Shown in pieces: positions 9,460 through 18,577 of a DNA stretch of 64,000 nt (positions within the stretch are counted from its first letter, which is position 1; each line of letters begins with the position of its first letter). The translations under genes and the position numbers were made by a program. The notes beneath the pieces are model-generated. The model was not told the origin of the DNA, made no database searches, and was given only the letters and a program-made list of their open reading frames with translations. This DNA is from Prauserella rugosa (GTDB lineage Bacteria > Actinomycetota > Actinomycetes > Mycobacteriales > Pseudonocardiaceae), in contig NZ_JOIJ01000004.1 in the NCBI RefSeq assembly GCF_000719975.1, positions 1-64,000 of the forward strand, read 5' to 3'.

Positions 9460-10317
9460 TCACGGGAGGGTGAGCACCTCGGCGCCGTCGGCGTTCACGA
9501 CGAGCGTGTGCTCGAACTGGGCCGTCCACTTCTTGTCCTTGGTGGTCACGGTCCAGTCGTCGTCCCACACGTCGTAGTCGATCGTGCCGAGGGTGATCAT
9601 CGGCTCGATGGTGAACGTCATGCCCTCTTCGATGACCGTGGTGACGTTGGGTTCCTCGTAGTGCAGCACGGTGGGCGCGGTGTGGAAGGCGGGGCCGACG
9701 CCGTGCCCGGTGAAGTCGCGGACGACGCCGTAGCCGAAGCGCTTGGCGTAGGACTCGATGACGCGGCCGATCACGTTGAGCTGACGTCCCGGCTTGACGG
9801 CCTTGATGGCGCGGCGCAGCGACTCCTCGGTGCGTTCGACGAGCAGTCGGGCCTCCTCGTCGACGTTCCCGGCGAGGAACGTGGCGTTGGTGTCGCCGTG
9901 CACGCCGCCGATGTAGGCGGTGACGTCGATGTTGCAGATGTCGCCGTCCTCGATGACGGTCGAGTCGGGGATGCCGTGGCAGATGACCTCGTTCAGCGAG
10001 GTGCAGCTGGCCTTCGGGAAGCCGCGGTAGCCGAGCGTCGACGGGTAGGCGCCGTGGTCGCAGAGGAACTCGTGGATGACCTTGTCGACGTCGTCGGTGG
10101 TGTTGCCGGGCTGGACGGCCTTGCCGCCCTCCTGGAGCGCCTGCGCGGCGATCTTGCCCGCGACGCGCATCGCCTCGATCACCTCGGGGGTGCGTACGCC
10201 GTTGCCGGTGTCGCGCTGGGGCGCGGGCTTGCCGACGTACTCGGGGCGGGCGATCGACTTCGGAACGGGGCGCTGCGGCGTCTGAACGCCGGGCGTCAAG
10301 GGAGCGCGAACGGGCAT
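9460..10317 (-). CDS. map: Methionine aminopeptidase, type I
   Basis: This 285-residue protein cotranslationally removes the N-terminal methionine. The five metal ligands of the pita-bread fold are visible: the Asp of NIDVTAY, the Asp of HGDTNATF, the His of TGHGVG, the Glu of TIEPM and the final Glu of QFEHTLVV. An extra ~40-residue proline-rich N-terminus ([16 protein letters not shown]) resembles the type Ic MapB enzyme of mycobacteria. The gene is followed by a hairpin. Its position before the penicillin-binding lipoprotein / ispG block matches mycobacterial synteny. Confidence 0.95.
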   Translation of the reverse strand: MPVRAPLTPGVQTPQRPVPKSIARPEYVGKPAPQRDTGNGVRTPEVIEAMRVAGKIAAQALQEGGKAVQPGNTTDDVDKVIHEFLCDHGAYPSTLGYRGFPKASCTSLNEVICHGIPDSTVIEDGDICNIDVTAYIGGVHGDTNATFLAGNVDEEARLLVERTEESLRRAIKAVKPGRQLNVIGRVIESYAKRFGYGVVRDFTGHGVGPAFHTAPTVLHYEEPNVTTVIEEGMTFTIEPMITLGTIDYDVWDDDWTVTTKDKKWTAQFEHTLVVNADGAEVLTLP

Positions 10318-10332
10318 ACCCCGAGCATAATG

Positions 10333-10445
10333 CGCGCGTCAGCGCGTCCTTGGGGGGTGGCGGCTGGGCGACGGGTGGGCTAGTCGCGCGTCAGCGCGTC
10401 CATGGGGGGTGGCGGCCGGGCGACGGGTGGGCTAATCGCGCGTCG
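10333..10445. repeat. 52-bp direct tandem repeat, 2.2 copies
   Basis: Copies start at 10333 and 10385 with a third partial copy (CGCGCGTC) at 10437. The two full copies differ at about three positions. The unit begins CGCGCGTCAGCGCGTCC and contains a G-run followed by GGCGACGGGTGGGCTA. It fills the space between the start of map and the end of lysE and contains no supported gene. Confidence 0.85.
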
Positions 10446-10466
10446 ACCACGCTGTCCGCCACGTGA

Positions 10467-11090
10467 TCACACCTCGGCCAGCAGGGTGACGGCTCCGAGA
10501 CAGCCGAGGGCAACGCTCGCGACCACCTCGATGCCGATCTGGACGGATCGTCGCGCCAAGGTCCGGGTGAGCAGTCCGATCGCAGTGACGTATGCCGTCC
10601 ACCAGATCGCAGCACAGGCGACGACCACGAACCCGAGCAGCAGGGTTTCGGTGAACACAGCGCCTCCGGGAGTGAGGAACTGTGGAATGAAGGTGAGGTA
10701 GAAGATCAGCGCCTTCGGGTTGAGGACGTTGTTCAGGAATCCCTGGACCAACGGAGTCCGGGAACCCGGCTGCTGCGGGACGTTCCCGCCGGGCGTCGAT
10801 CGTCGACGCCACGCCGACACCGCCAGCATCGCACCGAGGCACAGCAGATAGCCGCCACCGACGATGCGCAGTGCAACAAGAAGTCCGTCATCCGCCGCGA
10901 CCAACGCGGCGACGCCGCCCGCGGTCGCCAGCGTCAGAAACAACAGTCCGGCACAGATGCCCAGGGCTGTGAAGCAGGCGGATCGCCGGCCGCCGACGGC
11001 GGCATTGCGAGTGATGATGACGAAGTCGGGCCCGGGGACGACCAACATCATGAAAGTCGTCGCGACGAAGACGGGCAGTTGCGCGAGCAT
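10467..11090 (-). CDS. LysE family amino acid exporter
   Basis: This 207-residue membrane protein of the LysE/RhtB family has about six hydrophobic segments and the N-terminal family signature VPGPDFVIITRNA near residues 18-30. These proteins export basic or neutral amino acids or homoserine lactones when they accumulate. It is divergent from an Lrp/AsnC regulator across 100 bp, the usual arrangement for control of amino acid export. The ATG start gives the expected family length. Confidence 0.88.
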   Translation of the reverse strand: MLAQLPVFVATTFMMLVVPGPDFVIITRNAAVGGRRSACFTALGICAGLLFLTLATAGGVAALVAADDGLLVALRIVGGGYLLCLGAMLAVSAWRRRSTPGGNVPQQPGSRTPLVQGFLNNVLNPKALIFYLTFIPQFLTPGGAVFTETLLLGFVVVACAAIWWTAYVTAIGLLTRTLARRSVQIGIEVVASVALGCLGAVTLLAEV

Positions 11091-11190
11091 GGACGGCCCT
11101 CACGATCCGAGGTTCGGTGTCAGGCATGAACGCGGCCATCGTCGCTCTGACGCCGATAGAACTGGACTCATTCCGCGTAGGGTTCGGCGC

Positions 11191-11661
11191 ATGCCGAGAA
11201 CGACCGAACTAGATCCGACGGACCTGCGGATCCTGACGGCGCTGCAGAACAACTCCCGGACCCCCAACAAGGACTTGGCCGCGGCGGTGGGCATCGCACC
11301 GTCCACATGCCTGGACCGGGTCAATCGGCTCCGGGAGGCAGGGATCATCCGCGGTTACAAGCTCGCTGTCGACCCGGAGAAGCTGGGCAGACCCCTGCAG
11401 GCCCTCCTCTACGTCCGCGTCCAACCCCATCGCCGACCGCTCGTGGACCCATTCGTCGAACACGTACTGGCCCAACCCGAGACGCGCGAGCTGTACCACC
11501 TCACAGGTCCCGACGATTTCCTGATCCATGTGGCGGCGGAGAACGCCGCCGCATTACAGCGCCTGGTTCTCGACGAACTCACGGCTCGCGACGAGGTTGC
11601 GCTCGTCCACACGAATCTGATCTTCCAACGCTGGGAAGGCGGCCCCTTGCTCCCGCCGTGA
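11191..11661 (+). CDS. Lrp/AsnC family transcriptional regulator
   Basis: The 156-residue protein has an N-terminal AsnC-type helix-turn-helix (LDPTDLRILTALQNNSRTPN, then the recognition helix around IAPSTCLDRVNRLREAGII). A RAM ligand-binding domain with the characteristic GPDDFLIHVAA segment follows. It starts at the ATG at 11191; the longer open frame upstream overlaps lysE and is not credible. It probably senses an amino acid and activates or represses the divergent LysE exporter. Confidence 0.9.
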   Translation: MPRTTELDPTDLRILTALQNNSRTPNKDLAAAVGIAPSTCLDRVNRLREAGIIRGYKLAVDPEKLGRPLQALLYVRVQPHRRPLVDPFVEHVLAQPETRELYHLTGPDDFLIHVAAENAAALQRLVLDELTARDEVALVHTNLIFQRWEGGPLLPP

Positions 11662-11695
11662 ACCCACGACGGAAACGTCGCGGTGCCGAAGTAGA

Positions 11696-11887
11696 TCAAT
11701 ACCGTTCCTCGTCCCGCACCCGCTGGAGTTCGTCGGAACCGCTGAAGTCCACCGGAGCGGGGTCGGGAAGGCAGGAGAAGGACCCCGTTCCACGCTCGGC
11801 GGGCTGAAGCTCGCCGCTGGCGCGCATGTCCTCGACGGGCGACTCACCGTCCACGGTTCCTTCCATCGGCTCATGCTCGCACGGCAC
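11696..11887 (-). CDS. Small hypothetical protein
   Basis: A candidate protein of 63 residues starts at the GTG at 11887, which has a GGGAG site nine bases upstream; an internal ATG at 11866 would give 56 residues. It lies 17 bp beyond the start side of a gap after the penicillin-binding protein gene, on the same strand. The product is acidic and rich in Glu, Asp, Pro and Ser, with no recognisable domain, signal or membrane segment. The plausible ribosome site and the absence of any other gene here support it weakly. I do not recognise it. Confidence 0.35.
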   Translation of the reverse strand: MPCEHEPMEGTVDGESPVEDMRASGELQPAERGTGSFSCLPDPAPVDFSGSDELQRVRDEERY

Positions 11888-11904
11888 ACCGACGATCTCC
11901 CGGA

Positions 11905-13719
11905 TCACTGCAGGCCGGTGAGGAAGTCGCGGGTGACGTCGACGGCCGGTTTCGACGAGCCGGCGCCGGTGAGCAGGGTGGCGAACGCGAGATCGTCGCT
12001 CGGGCCCTCTCCGACGTAGCCGGCGAACCAGCCGTGTGCGTTGCTCCCGTCGCCGAACTGGGCGGTGCCGGTCTTGCCGTGGACGCCGGGCACGTCGCGG
12101 AGTGCGGTGGCGGTGCCGTCGGTGACGACCTCGCGCATCATCCGGCGCAGCGGGCGCAGGACGTCGCCGGACAGCGGTTCGCCCTTCTTGCTTACCTTGG
12201 TGCGGTCGCCGCGCACGAGTCCCGGGGTGGGCAGCTCGCCCCGGTCGACGGTCGCCGCGACGAGCGCCATGCCGAACGGACTGGCGAGCGTGGTGCCCTG
12301 GCCGATGCCGTTCTCGGCGCGTTGCACCTCGTCGTCGGACTCGGGCACCGAGCCGGTGATGGTGGTGATGCCGGGGATGACGAAGTCCGCGCCGAGGCCG
12401 AGCGAGCGTGCGGCGTCGGTCAGTGCGTCGGCGGGCAGTTCGGCTGCCAGCTCCGCGAAAGTGGTGTTGCACGACTCGGCGAACGCGGTGTGCAACGGGA
12501 CGCGGCCCAGGTCGAAGCGGTTCTCGTTGGGGATGAGCCGGTGCCCGACGGTCGTCGTCGCGGGGCAGGCGACGGTCGCATCGGGACGCGTGGCACCTGC
12601 CGACAGTGCGGCCGCCGCCGTGCCGATCTTCAACGTCGACCCCGGCGGATACCGTCCGCTGAGGGCGATCGTCCCCTCGTCGTCGGCGGCCTCGTTCTGT
12701 GCCACGGCGAGGATGTCGCCGTCGGAGGGGCGTACGGCCACGACGGCCGCGGGACCGTCGACCCTGGCCAGCGCCCGCTCGGCTGCCTTCTGGGTACGCA
12801 GGCTCAGCGTGGTGTGCACCGCGGACGCCGGCTTGGCCGCCGCGGCGTGCAGCTCGTCGATCTCGGCGCCGGTGCTGTCGGTGACGACGACCCGCCAGCC
12901 CTCCTCGCCTGCCACCCGATCGGCGACGTGCTCACGGATGAGCGGCAGGATCCGCGTGCCCAGTCCCCGTTCGGCCGACAGCAGCCGCTCCTGGTTGGTG
13001 AACCGCACGCCGGGCAGGTCGTAGATGCGCGAACGGATCCGCTCGTAGTCGGCCGAGCGCAGGCTGACGACGGTGTAGGCCTGCCCCTGCTCGGTCTCGC
13101 GCAGGCCGGAGCGGATCGAACGGCTCGTGATGTCGTCGTCGAACTGCGACACGGCCTCGGCCAGGGTGGAGACCACGTGGTCGAGCTCGCCGCCAGCCTC
13201 CTCGCGGTCGAGGGTCACGCCGATGACGTTGTCGGCCGCGAGCAGCGGCGCTCCGTCCCGGTCGAGGACCGGCGCCGGGGTCGGGGTCTCGGTGACGAGC
13301 GACAGGCTCTGCTGCGGGCCGAGCTCCGGGTGCACGATGCGCGGTGTGAAGTGCACCTTCCAGCCGTCGTCGGAGGAACGCACCTCGGCCTGGGCCCGGT
13401 AGCTCCACGTCCGGCCGTCGCCGAGGTCCCAGCGGAGCTGGTAGCGGCCGTCGGCGCTCGTGCCCTCTTCCGACTCGGTCACCTCGCCCGGTTCCGCCGA
13501 CAGTGCCTTCGGGTCGAGCGCCTTCTGCGTGCCGCGCAGCAGGTCGCGGGCGGAATCCGGCGAGTCGGTCAGCGCGGCGGCCTCGCGCAACGAGCCCTCC
13601 TGCCAGGCGGCGAGGAACTCCTCGAGCACGTTGCCGGCCTCGCTCCCGCCGAAGACGCTGCACCCGGACGTCGTGAGCACGGCCGCCAGCACGAGGGCGG
13701 TCATCGAACGCATTCTCAT
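11905..13719 (-). CDS. Penicillin-binding lipoprotein with NTF2-like MecA N-terminal domain
   Basis: This 604-residue transpeptidase corresponds in domain layout and neighbourhood to mycobacterial Rv2864c. An N-terminal lipoprotein signal has its lipobox cysteine at C20 (TTSGC). An NTF2-like MecA-type domain covers about 28-135, then a dimerisation region and the transpeptidase domain. The active-site motifs are S361-TLK, S416-CN and K549-TG, all intact. It would cross-link peptidoglycan on the outer face of the membrane. It lies 19 bp after the GNAT gene on the same strand. The ATG at 13719 was chosen; an in-frame ATG two codons later is equally possible. Confidence 0.92.
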   Translation of the reverse strand: MRMRSMTALVLAAVLTTSGCSVFGGSEAGNVLEEFLAAWQEGSLREAAALTDSPDSARDLLRGTQKALDPKALSAEPGEVTESEEGTSADGRYQLRWDLGDGRTWSYRAQAEVRSSDDGWKVHFTPRIVHPELGPQQSLSLVTETPTPAPVLDRDGAPLLAADNVIGVTLDREEAGGELDHVVSTLAEAVSQFDDDITSRSIRSGLRETEQGQAYTVVSLRSADYERIRSRIYDLPGVRFTNQERLLSAERGLGTRILPLIREHVADRVAGEEGWRVVVTDSTGAEIDELHAAAAKPASAVHTTLSLRTQKAAERALARVDGPAAVVAVRPSDGDILAVAQNEAADDEGTIALSGRYPPGSTLKIGTAAAALSAGATRPDATVACPATTTVGHRLIPNENRFDLGRVPLHTAFAESCNTTFAELAAELPADALTDAARSLGLGADFVIPGITTITGSVPESDDEVQRAENGIGQGTTLASPFGMALVAATVDRGELPTPGLVRGDRTKVSKKGEPLSGDVLRPLRRMMREVVTDGTATALRDVPGVHGKTGTAQFGDGSNAHGWFAGYVGEGPSDDLAFATLLTGAGSSKPAVDVTRDFLTGLQ

Positions 13720-13738
13720 CGCGACAGCAGCACCGGCC

Positions 13739-14611
13739 TCAGAACAGCACCGTCGCGAAGCTGCCCACCTGGCGGAAGCCGATCCGCCGGTAGGCGGCCA
13801 GCGCCGGGGTGTTGAACGAGTTGACGTACAGGCTCGCGACCCGGCCCATCCCGCGCACCAGCCGGGACGCGATCGCCGCGGTGCCCGAGGCGCCGAGGCC
13901 CTCCCCGCGCCGGTCCGGATGCACCCACACGCCCTGGATCTGGCCGACCCGCTGGGACAACGCGCCGATCTCGGCCTTGAACACGACCTCGCCGTCCTCG
14001 AACCGGGCGAACGCCCTGCCCCCGGCGATCAGCTCGGACACCCGCGCGCGGTAGCCGGCACCGCCGTCGCCCGCACGCGGGTCGACCCCGACCTCCTCGC
14101 GGAACATCGAGATCGCGGCGGGCAGGTAGCGCTCCAGTTCGTCGGCACGCACCGGCCGCACCGCGCGGTCGGGGAGCACGTCGGGTTGCCGGTCCAGCGC
14201 CATCAACGGCTGGTCGCTACGGACCTCCCTGGCCGGACCCCACTCCCCCGACAGCTCGTCCCACAGGTCCAGCACCTGCTGCGAGGGCCCGACGACGGAC
14301 GAGCACATGCGCGCACGCCGCAGCGCCCGGTCGGCGAACGACCTGATCGCCTGCGCGTCACCGCACAAGGGGATCAGGTTCGGCCCGGAGAAGCACAGTC
14401 CGTCCAAGGCGGCTTTGGAGGCGTTCAGGCCCGCTCCGAAACCGGAGCCGCCCGCGCCCCAGAGCTCACCGCCCAGACGCCACGGATCCACTCCCGCGAT
14501 CTCGACACGCGCGGACACCATGCAGCTCGCCACCGGGTTCGCGCCGAGCGCGGCCCGGACGGCCGGATAGTCCCTGTCATCGAGAAGCCGCGCACCAGCA
14601 ACCCGCAACAC
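13739..14611 (-). CDS. GNAT family N-acetyltransferase (DUF4081-GNAT, Rv2867c-like)
   Basis: This acetyltransferase is 290 residues from the GTG at 14611. An N-terminal actinobacterial DUF4081-type half is followed by a C-terminal GNAT fold with the acetyl-CoA loop region VWVHPDRRGEGLGASG and the final strand FRQVGSFATVLF. Its place between the penicillin-binding lipoprotein and ispG is the same as Rv2867c in mycobacteria. The substrate is unknown. The open frame continues upstream to 14719, but that part reads through a palindromic repeat and is not credible coding sequence. Confidence 0.85.
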   Translation of the reverse strand: MLRVAGARLLDDRDYPAVRAALGANPVASCMVSARVEIAGVDPWRLGGELWGAGGSGFGAGLNASKAALDGLCFSGPNLIPLCGDAQAIRSFADRALRRARMCSSVVGPSQQVLDLWDELSGEWGPAREVRSDQPLMALDRQPDVLPDRAVRPVRADELERYLPAAISMFREEVGVDPRAGDGGAGYRARVSELIAGGRAFARFEDGEVVFKAEIGALSQRVGQIQGVWVHPDRRGEGLGASGTAAIASRLVRGMGRVASLYVNSFNTPALAAYRRIGFRQVGSFATVLF

Positions 14612-14669
14612 GCAACCCAGACTGCCAGAGAACAGGGCGTAAGGGGAAACAACCCTCCGCTCGGGTGGT

Positions 14670-14777
14670 GCTCCCGAGGGCCCTTTGGTCGCTCCCACCC
14701 GTCTCCCACCACCACCCAAACGGACACGCTCCGCGTGACAGCGTTCGATTCAACGCGACTATGGGGCCCTCGGGAGC
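14670..14777. repeat. Palindromic dispersed element, copy 1
   Basis: The right arm begins CAACGCGACTATGGGGCCCT and runs from 14749 to 14777. It is identical over 29 bp to the complement of 29069-29097 and over 25 bp to 55545-55569. The left arm, GCTCCCGAGGGCCC at 14670-14683, is the exact complement of the end of the right arm but is separated from it by ~80 bp. The element lies between the 3' end of the VOC gene and the 5' end of the GNAT gene and could act as the VOC terminator. Confidence 0.8.
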
Positions 14778-14789
14778 TGCCCCGGGTGG

Positions 14790-15194
14790 TCAGGCGCCGG
14801 GGTAGGTGCCGAAGACCCAGACGGTTCCTTCGGGGTCGGCGATCGACACGTTGCGGGATCCGTAGTCGGTGTCGCGGGGCGGGTCGACGACGTTCGCACC
14901 GGCGTCCACGGCCCGCCGGTGCACGGCGTCCGGATCGGCCGTCACCACGTAGATCCACTGCCCCGCCGGGCTCGCCCCGCCGTGGGCCTGCGGCGTGCGG
15001 GAGCCGAACATCACCCCGCCGCCCTCCGGCCAGCGGAGTTCACCGTGCACCACACCACCGTCGTCGCCGGGCACGACCAGCGCCTCGGTGAACCCGAGCA
15101 CGCCGGTCAGGAATCGGCGCGCCCGTGCCACGTCGGCGTACAACACACTGGGCCACACGCCCGGCTTCACATCCGTTGTCGTCACATCCGTCAT
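14790..15194 (-). CDS. VOC family (glyoxalase/bleomycin-resistance-like) protein
   Basis: This 134-residue single-module vicinal-oxygen-chelate protein starts at the ATG at 15194. The beta-alpha-beta-beta-beta pattern is visible twice, with LYADVARARRFLTGVLGF at the start of the first half and PDAVHRRAVDAGANVVDPP then IADPEGTVWVFGTY at the end. Members may be metal-dependent enzymes or binding proteins for drugs or small molecules. It is 56 bp downstream of an AraC-type regulator on the same strand, so the two are probably cotranscribed. The substrate is not predictable. Confidence 0.85.
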   Translation of the reverse strand: MTDVTTTDVKPGVWPSVLYADVARARRFLTGVLGFTEALVVPGDDGGVVHGELRWPEGGGVMFGSRTPQAHGGASPAGQWIYVVTADPDAVHRRAVDAGANVVDPPRDTDYGSRNVSIADPEGTVWVFGTYPGA

Positions 15195-15250
15195 GGCTCC
15201 GAGTCTCGGACCGGCACCGCACCCGGGTCTTGGAGAAACGGGAGCTCTGC

Positions 15251-16075
15251 TCAACGGGCCCCGTGCGGACGCTCGTCGGGCGGTTGCTCCTCGGCGAGCC
15301 AGGTTGTGGGTGGGCAGCCGGCCAGCGCGCGCCATTCGCCGGTCAGGTGGGCCTGGTCGGCGAATCCGCACACGGCGGCGATGTCGGCGAGCCGTTCGCC
15401 GCGGCGCAGCAACGCACCGGCCCGTTCGAACCGCACCACCCGCGCCGCTTGTTTCGGGGTGAGCCCGACGCCGCGCCGGAACCGTTCGCCGAAGTGCCGC
15501 CTGCTCCACCCGAGCTCCGCGGCGAGCGTCTCGACGCGGACCGTGCCGCCGGAGCGTCGGATCCGCCGCCACGCCCACTCGACGTCCGGCGGCGGAGCCG
15601 ACTCACGGACGGCGGCACCGAGCAGGCCGCCGAGCAACCGGTCGAGGAGGGCGAATCGGCTCGGCCAGTCGGGCAGGGCGGCGAGCCGGTCGGCCAGGCC
15701 CGCCCACGCCGGACGAGGCAGGTCGGCGAGGTCGACCACGTGCCCGGCGAGCTCGGCCGACGGCAGTCCGGTGAGCGCAGCGACACCCAGGGGTTCGAGC
15801 GCGAGCTCGACTCCGTACTCGGCGTCGTCGCGGGCGATGAGCGCGGGCGCGGTGTGCAGCCCGCCGAGCAACGCCTGGAACCGGCCCGGCGACTGGTCCG
15901 CCCTCGGCATGCCGACGACGTGCACGGGCGCGCCGAGGCTGATGTTGAGCGTGAGGTGCCCGCTGGGCAGTCCCCGGTGCACACCGCCTGCCGCGACCGC
16001 GTGCGCGTAGCCGACGTAGCGGGTCACCCACGGCCGCAGCCGCGGGTGCGGGCGCGCCACCGCCCAATCCGCCAC
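15251..16075 (-). CDS. AraC family transcriptional regulator
   Basis: This 274-residue protein has a C-terminal double helix-turn-helix AraC domain (about 165-265) containing ETLAAELGWSRRHFGERFRR and IAAVCGFADQAHLTGEW, the two recognition segments. The N-terminal sensing domain resembles the DUF6597-type domain found in many actinobacterial AraC proteins. It is followed by the VOC gene and probably controls that operon. The GTG start has a G-rich site seven bases upstream. Confidence 0.87.
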   Translation of the reverse strand: MADWAVARPHPRLRPWVTRYVGYAHAVAAGGVHRGLPSGHLTLNISLGAPVHVVGMPRADQSPGRFQALLGGLHTAPALIARDDAEYGVELALEPLGVAALTGLPSAELAGHVVDLADLPRPAWAGLADRLAALPDWPSRFALLDRLLGGLLGAAVRESAPPPDVEWAWRRIRRSGGTVRVETLAAELGWSRRHFGERFRRGVGLTPKQAARVVRFERAGALLRRGERLADIAAVCGFADQAHLTGEWRALAGCPPTTWLAEEQPPDERPHGAR

Positions 16076-16102
16076 CGCTACGCCCCGCGGCCCGCAGCCA
16101 TG

Positions 16103-17254
16103 TCAGCTCACCGTGACGACCGGTTCGCCGGAGCCCTCGACGTCGCCGTTCTCCTCGGCGATGCGCATGGCCTCCTCGATCAGGGTCTCGACGATCTGCG
16201 CCTCGGGGACGGTCTTGATGACCTCGCCCTTGACGAAGATCTGACCCTTACCGTTGCCGGAGGCGACGCCGAGGTCGGCCTCGCGCGCCTCACCCGGCCC
16301 GTTGACGACGCAGCCCATGACGGCCACGCGCAGCGGCACCTCCATGCCCTCCAGGCCCGCGGTGACCTCGTCGGCCAGCTTGTAGACGTCGACCTGCGCG
16401 CGTCCGCACGACGGGCACGAGACGATCTCCAGCTTGCGCGGGCGCAGGTTGAGCGACTGGAGGATCTGCGTACCGACCTTGATCTCCTCGACCGGCGGGG
16501 CCGACAGCGACACCCGGATCGTGTCGCCGATGCCCTGCCGCAGCAGTGCACCGAACGCCACGGCCGACTTGATGGTGCCCTGGAACGCGGGCCCGGCCTC
16601 GGTGACGCCGAGGTGCAGCGGGTAGTCGCACTGCTCGGCGAGGATCTCGTAGGCCCGCACCATGACGACCGGGTCGTTGTGCTTGACGGAGATCTTCAGG
16701 TCGTGGAAGTCGTGCTCGGCGAACAGCGAGGCCTCCCACAGCGCCGACTCGGCGAGCGCCTCCGGGGTGGCCTTGCCGTGCTTCTCCATCAGCCGCTTGT
16801 CGAGCGATCCGGCGTTGACGCCGATGCGGATCGGCGTGCCGTGGTCCTTCGCGGCCTGCGCGATCTCCTTGACCTGGTCGTCGAACTTGCGGATGTTGCC
16901 GGGGTTCACGCGCACACCCGCGCAGCCCGCCTCGATCGCGGCGAAGACGTACTTGGGCTGGAAGTGGATGTCGGCGATCACCGGGATCTTCGACTTCTGC
17001 GCGATCGCGGGCAGGGCCTCGGCGTCGTCGGCACTCGGGCACGCCACGCGCACGATGTCGCAGCCCGCGGCGGTCAACTCGGCGATCTGCTGCAGCGTGG
17101 AGTTGATGTCGGCCGTGTTCGTCGTGGTCATCGACTGGACGGAGATCGGGAAGTCGCTCCCGACCCCGACGGAGCCGACCTGCAGCTGACGGGTCTTGCG
17201 ACGGTCGGCCAGTACGGGCGGGGGTGTTCCGGGCAGACCAAGGTCGACGGTCAT
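16103..17254 (-). CDS. ispG: 4-hydroxy-3-methylbut-2-en-1-yl diphosphate synthase
   Basis: This 383-residue [4Fe-4S] enzyme of the MEP isoprenoid pathway converts MEcPP to HMBPP. The cluster cysteines are visible in the C-terminal part as CPSCGR and, about 35 residues later, [11 protein letters not shown]. The TIM-barrel N-terminal domain carries the conserved [10 protein letters not shown] segment. With rip1 and dxr it forms a minus-strand run dxr - rip1 - ispG, as in mycobacteria. The ATG has an AGAGGA site. Confidence 0.97.
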   Translation of the reverse strand: MTVDLGLPGTPPPVLADRRKTRQLQVGSVGVGSDFPISVQSMTTTNTADINSTLQQIAELTAAGCDIVRVACPSADDAEALPAIAQKSKIPVIADIHFQPKYVFAAIEAGCAGVRVNPGNIRKFDDQVKEIAQAAKDHGTPIRIGVNAGSLDKRLMEKHGKATPEALAESALWEASLFAEHDFHDLKISVKHNDPVVMVRAYEILAEQCDYPLHLGVTEAGPAFQGTIKSAVAFGALLRQGIGDTIRVSLSAPPVEEIKVGTQILQSLNLRPRKLEIVSCPSCGRAQVDVYKLADEVTAGLEGMEVPLRVAVMGCVVNGPGEAREADLGVASGNGKGQIFVKGEVIKTVPEAQIVETLIEEAMRIAEENGDVEGSGEPVVTVS

Positions 17255-17350
17255 CGATTCCTCTGCAAACGTCTGGAGCGAACGCGTTCGCCCCCACGAT
17301 ACTCCCGACGGGTTACCGGCTCGGGTCAGTGGAGGCGACCAGGTGCCGGC

Positions 17351-18574
17351 CTACTGCATGATGCGGATCGGGTTCACGATGTCGGCGGTGATGGTGAGCA
17401 GCACGAACGCCCCACCGATCACCACGATGACCATCGTCACGGCGTTGAGTTTCGTGTAGTCGACCGGTCCACCCGCGGCCTTGCCGCGCAGCTTGCGCAG
17501 CCAGTCGCGCACCCGCTCGTACCACGTCACCGCGATGTGCCCACCGTCCAGCGGCAGGAGTGGCAGCAGGTTGAAGATGCCGACGAAGAAGTTGAGGCTG
17601 GCCAGCAGGAAGAAGAACAGCTCCCACAGCCCGTGCTGGACGGCTTCGCCACCGATCCGGCTGGCGCCGACGACGCTGACCGGGGTGTTCGGATCGCGCT
17701 CGGCACCGAAGATGGACTCGACCACAGCGGGCACCCGCTCGGGGATCTCGAGCAGCCGCTTGCCCGTCTCGACCATGAGGTCGCCGGTGAACGACAGGGT
17801 GCCGCCGACGGCGCTCAGCGCGTCGTAGTCCCAGCGGTTCTGGAACGTCACACCGATCGAGCCGATGTCGACCAGCCGGGTCTGGTCCGGGTTCTCCGGG
17901 TCGGCGACGGGCCGCGTGACCTTCTCGACGTCGACGGTCAGCGGGACGGTCTCGCCGCCGCGTTCGACCTGGAAGTGCGCGGGGCCGGACAGGTTCTCGA
18001 CGGCGGCGATGACGTCGCTGTAGGTCTCGGTCTCCTTGCCGTTGACCGAGACGATCACGTCGCCGTGCTGGATACCGGCGTCCCGGGCGGGTGCGGGGGC
18101 GCCCGGCTCACAGGTCGGGTCGGTGTACTCCTGGTTGGTGCGGGCGTCCTGCACGCACTGCGAGACCTGGGACACCTCCGGGGTGCCGAACATGTTCGGC
18201 AGGCCCATCGTGACCGCCATCAGGTACAGGACGACGAACCCCAGGATGAAGTGCGTGAACGACCCGGCCGCCATGACGACCGTGCGCTTCCAGGTCTTGA
18301 AGCGGTACATCGCGCGGGGCCGCTCGTCGTCGGTGATCTCGTCGAGCGCGGTCATTCCGGCGATGTCGCAGAAGCCGCCGAACGGCAGCCACTTCAGGCC
18401 GTACTCGGTCTCACCCCGGCGGAAGGAGAACACGGTCGGCCCGAAGCCGACGAAGTAGCGGCGCACCTTCATGCCGAAGGACTTGGCCGCCACCATGTGC
18501 CCCGCTTCGTGCAGCGCCACGGACACGCAGACGCCGAGCGCGAAGAGCACGACCCCCAGGATGTAGACGAGCAC
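17351..18574 (-). CDS. rip1: Site-2 intramembrane metalloprotease (RIP1/RseP family)
   Basis: This 407-residue membrane protease cleaves transmembrane anti-sigma factors or division proteins within the bilayer. The zinc site is HEAGH (residues 22-26) in the first membrane helix, and the third ligand region is LPLLPLDGGH near the C-terminus. A PDZ domain lies between (about 150-230). Four hydrophobic segments are visible. The GTG start at 18574 uses a ribosome site inside the end of dxr, only 3 bp away, so the two are translationally linked. A 96-bp gap separates it from ispG. Confidence 0.95.
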   Translation of the reverse strand: MLVYILGVVLFALGVCVSVALHEAGHMVAAKSFGMKVRRYFVGFGPTVFSFRRGETEYGLKWLPFGGFCDIAGMTALDEITDDERPRAMYRFKTWKRTVVMAAGSFTHFILGFVVLYLMAVTMGLPNMFGTPEVSQVSQCVQDARTNQEYTDPTCEPGAPAPARDAGIQHGDVIVSVNGKETETYSDVIAAVENLSGPAHFQVERGGETVPLTVDVEKVTRPVADPENPDQTRLVDIGSIGVTFQNRWDYDALSAVGGTLSFTGDLMVETGKRLLEIPERVPAVVESIFGAERDPNTPVSVVGASRIGGEAVQHGLWELFFFLLASLNFFVGIFNLLPLLPLDGGHIAVTWYERVRDWLRKLRGKAAGGPVDYTKLNAVTMVIVVIGGAFVLLTITADIVNPIRIMQ

Positions 18575-18577
18575 GCG

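Noticed and set aside
10333..10445. CRISPR-like array
   Set aside because: There are only 2.2 contiguous tandem copies without spacers, and no cas gene is in the window.
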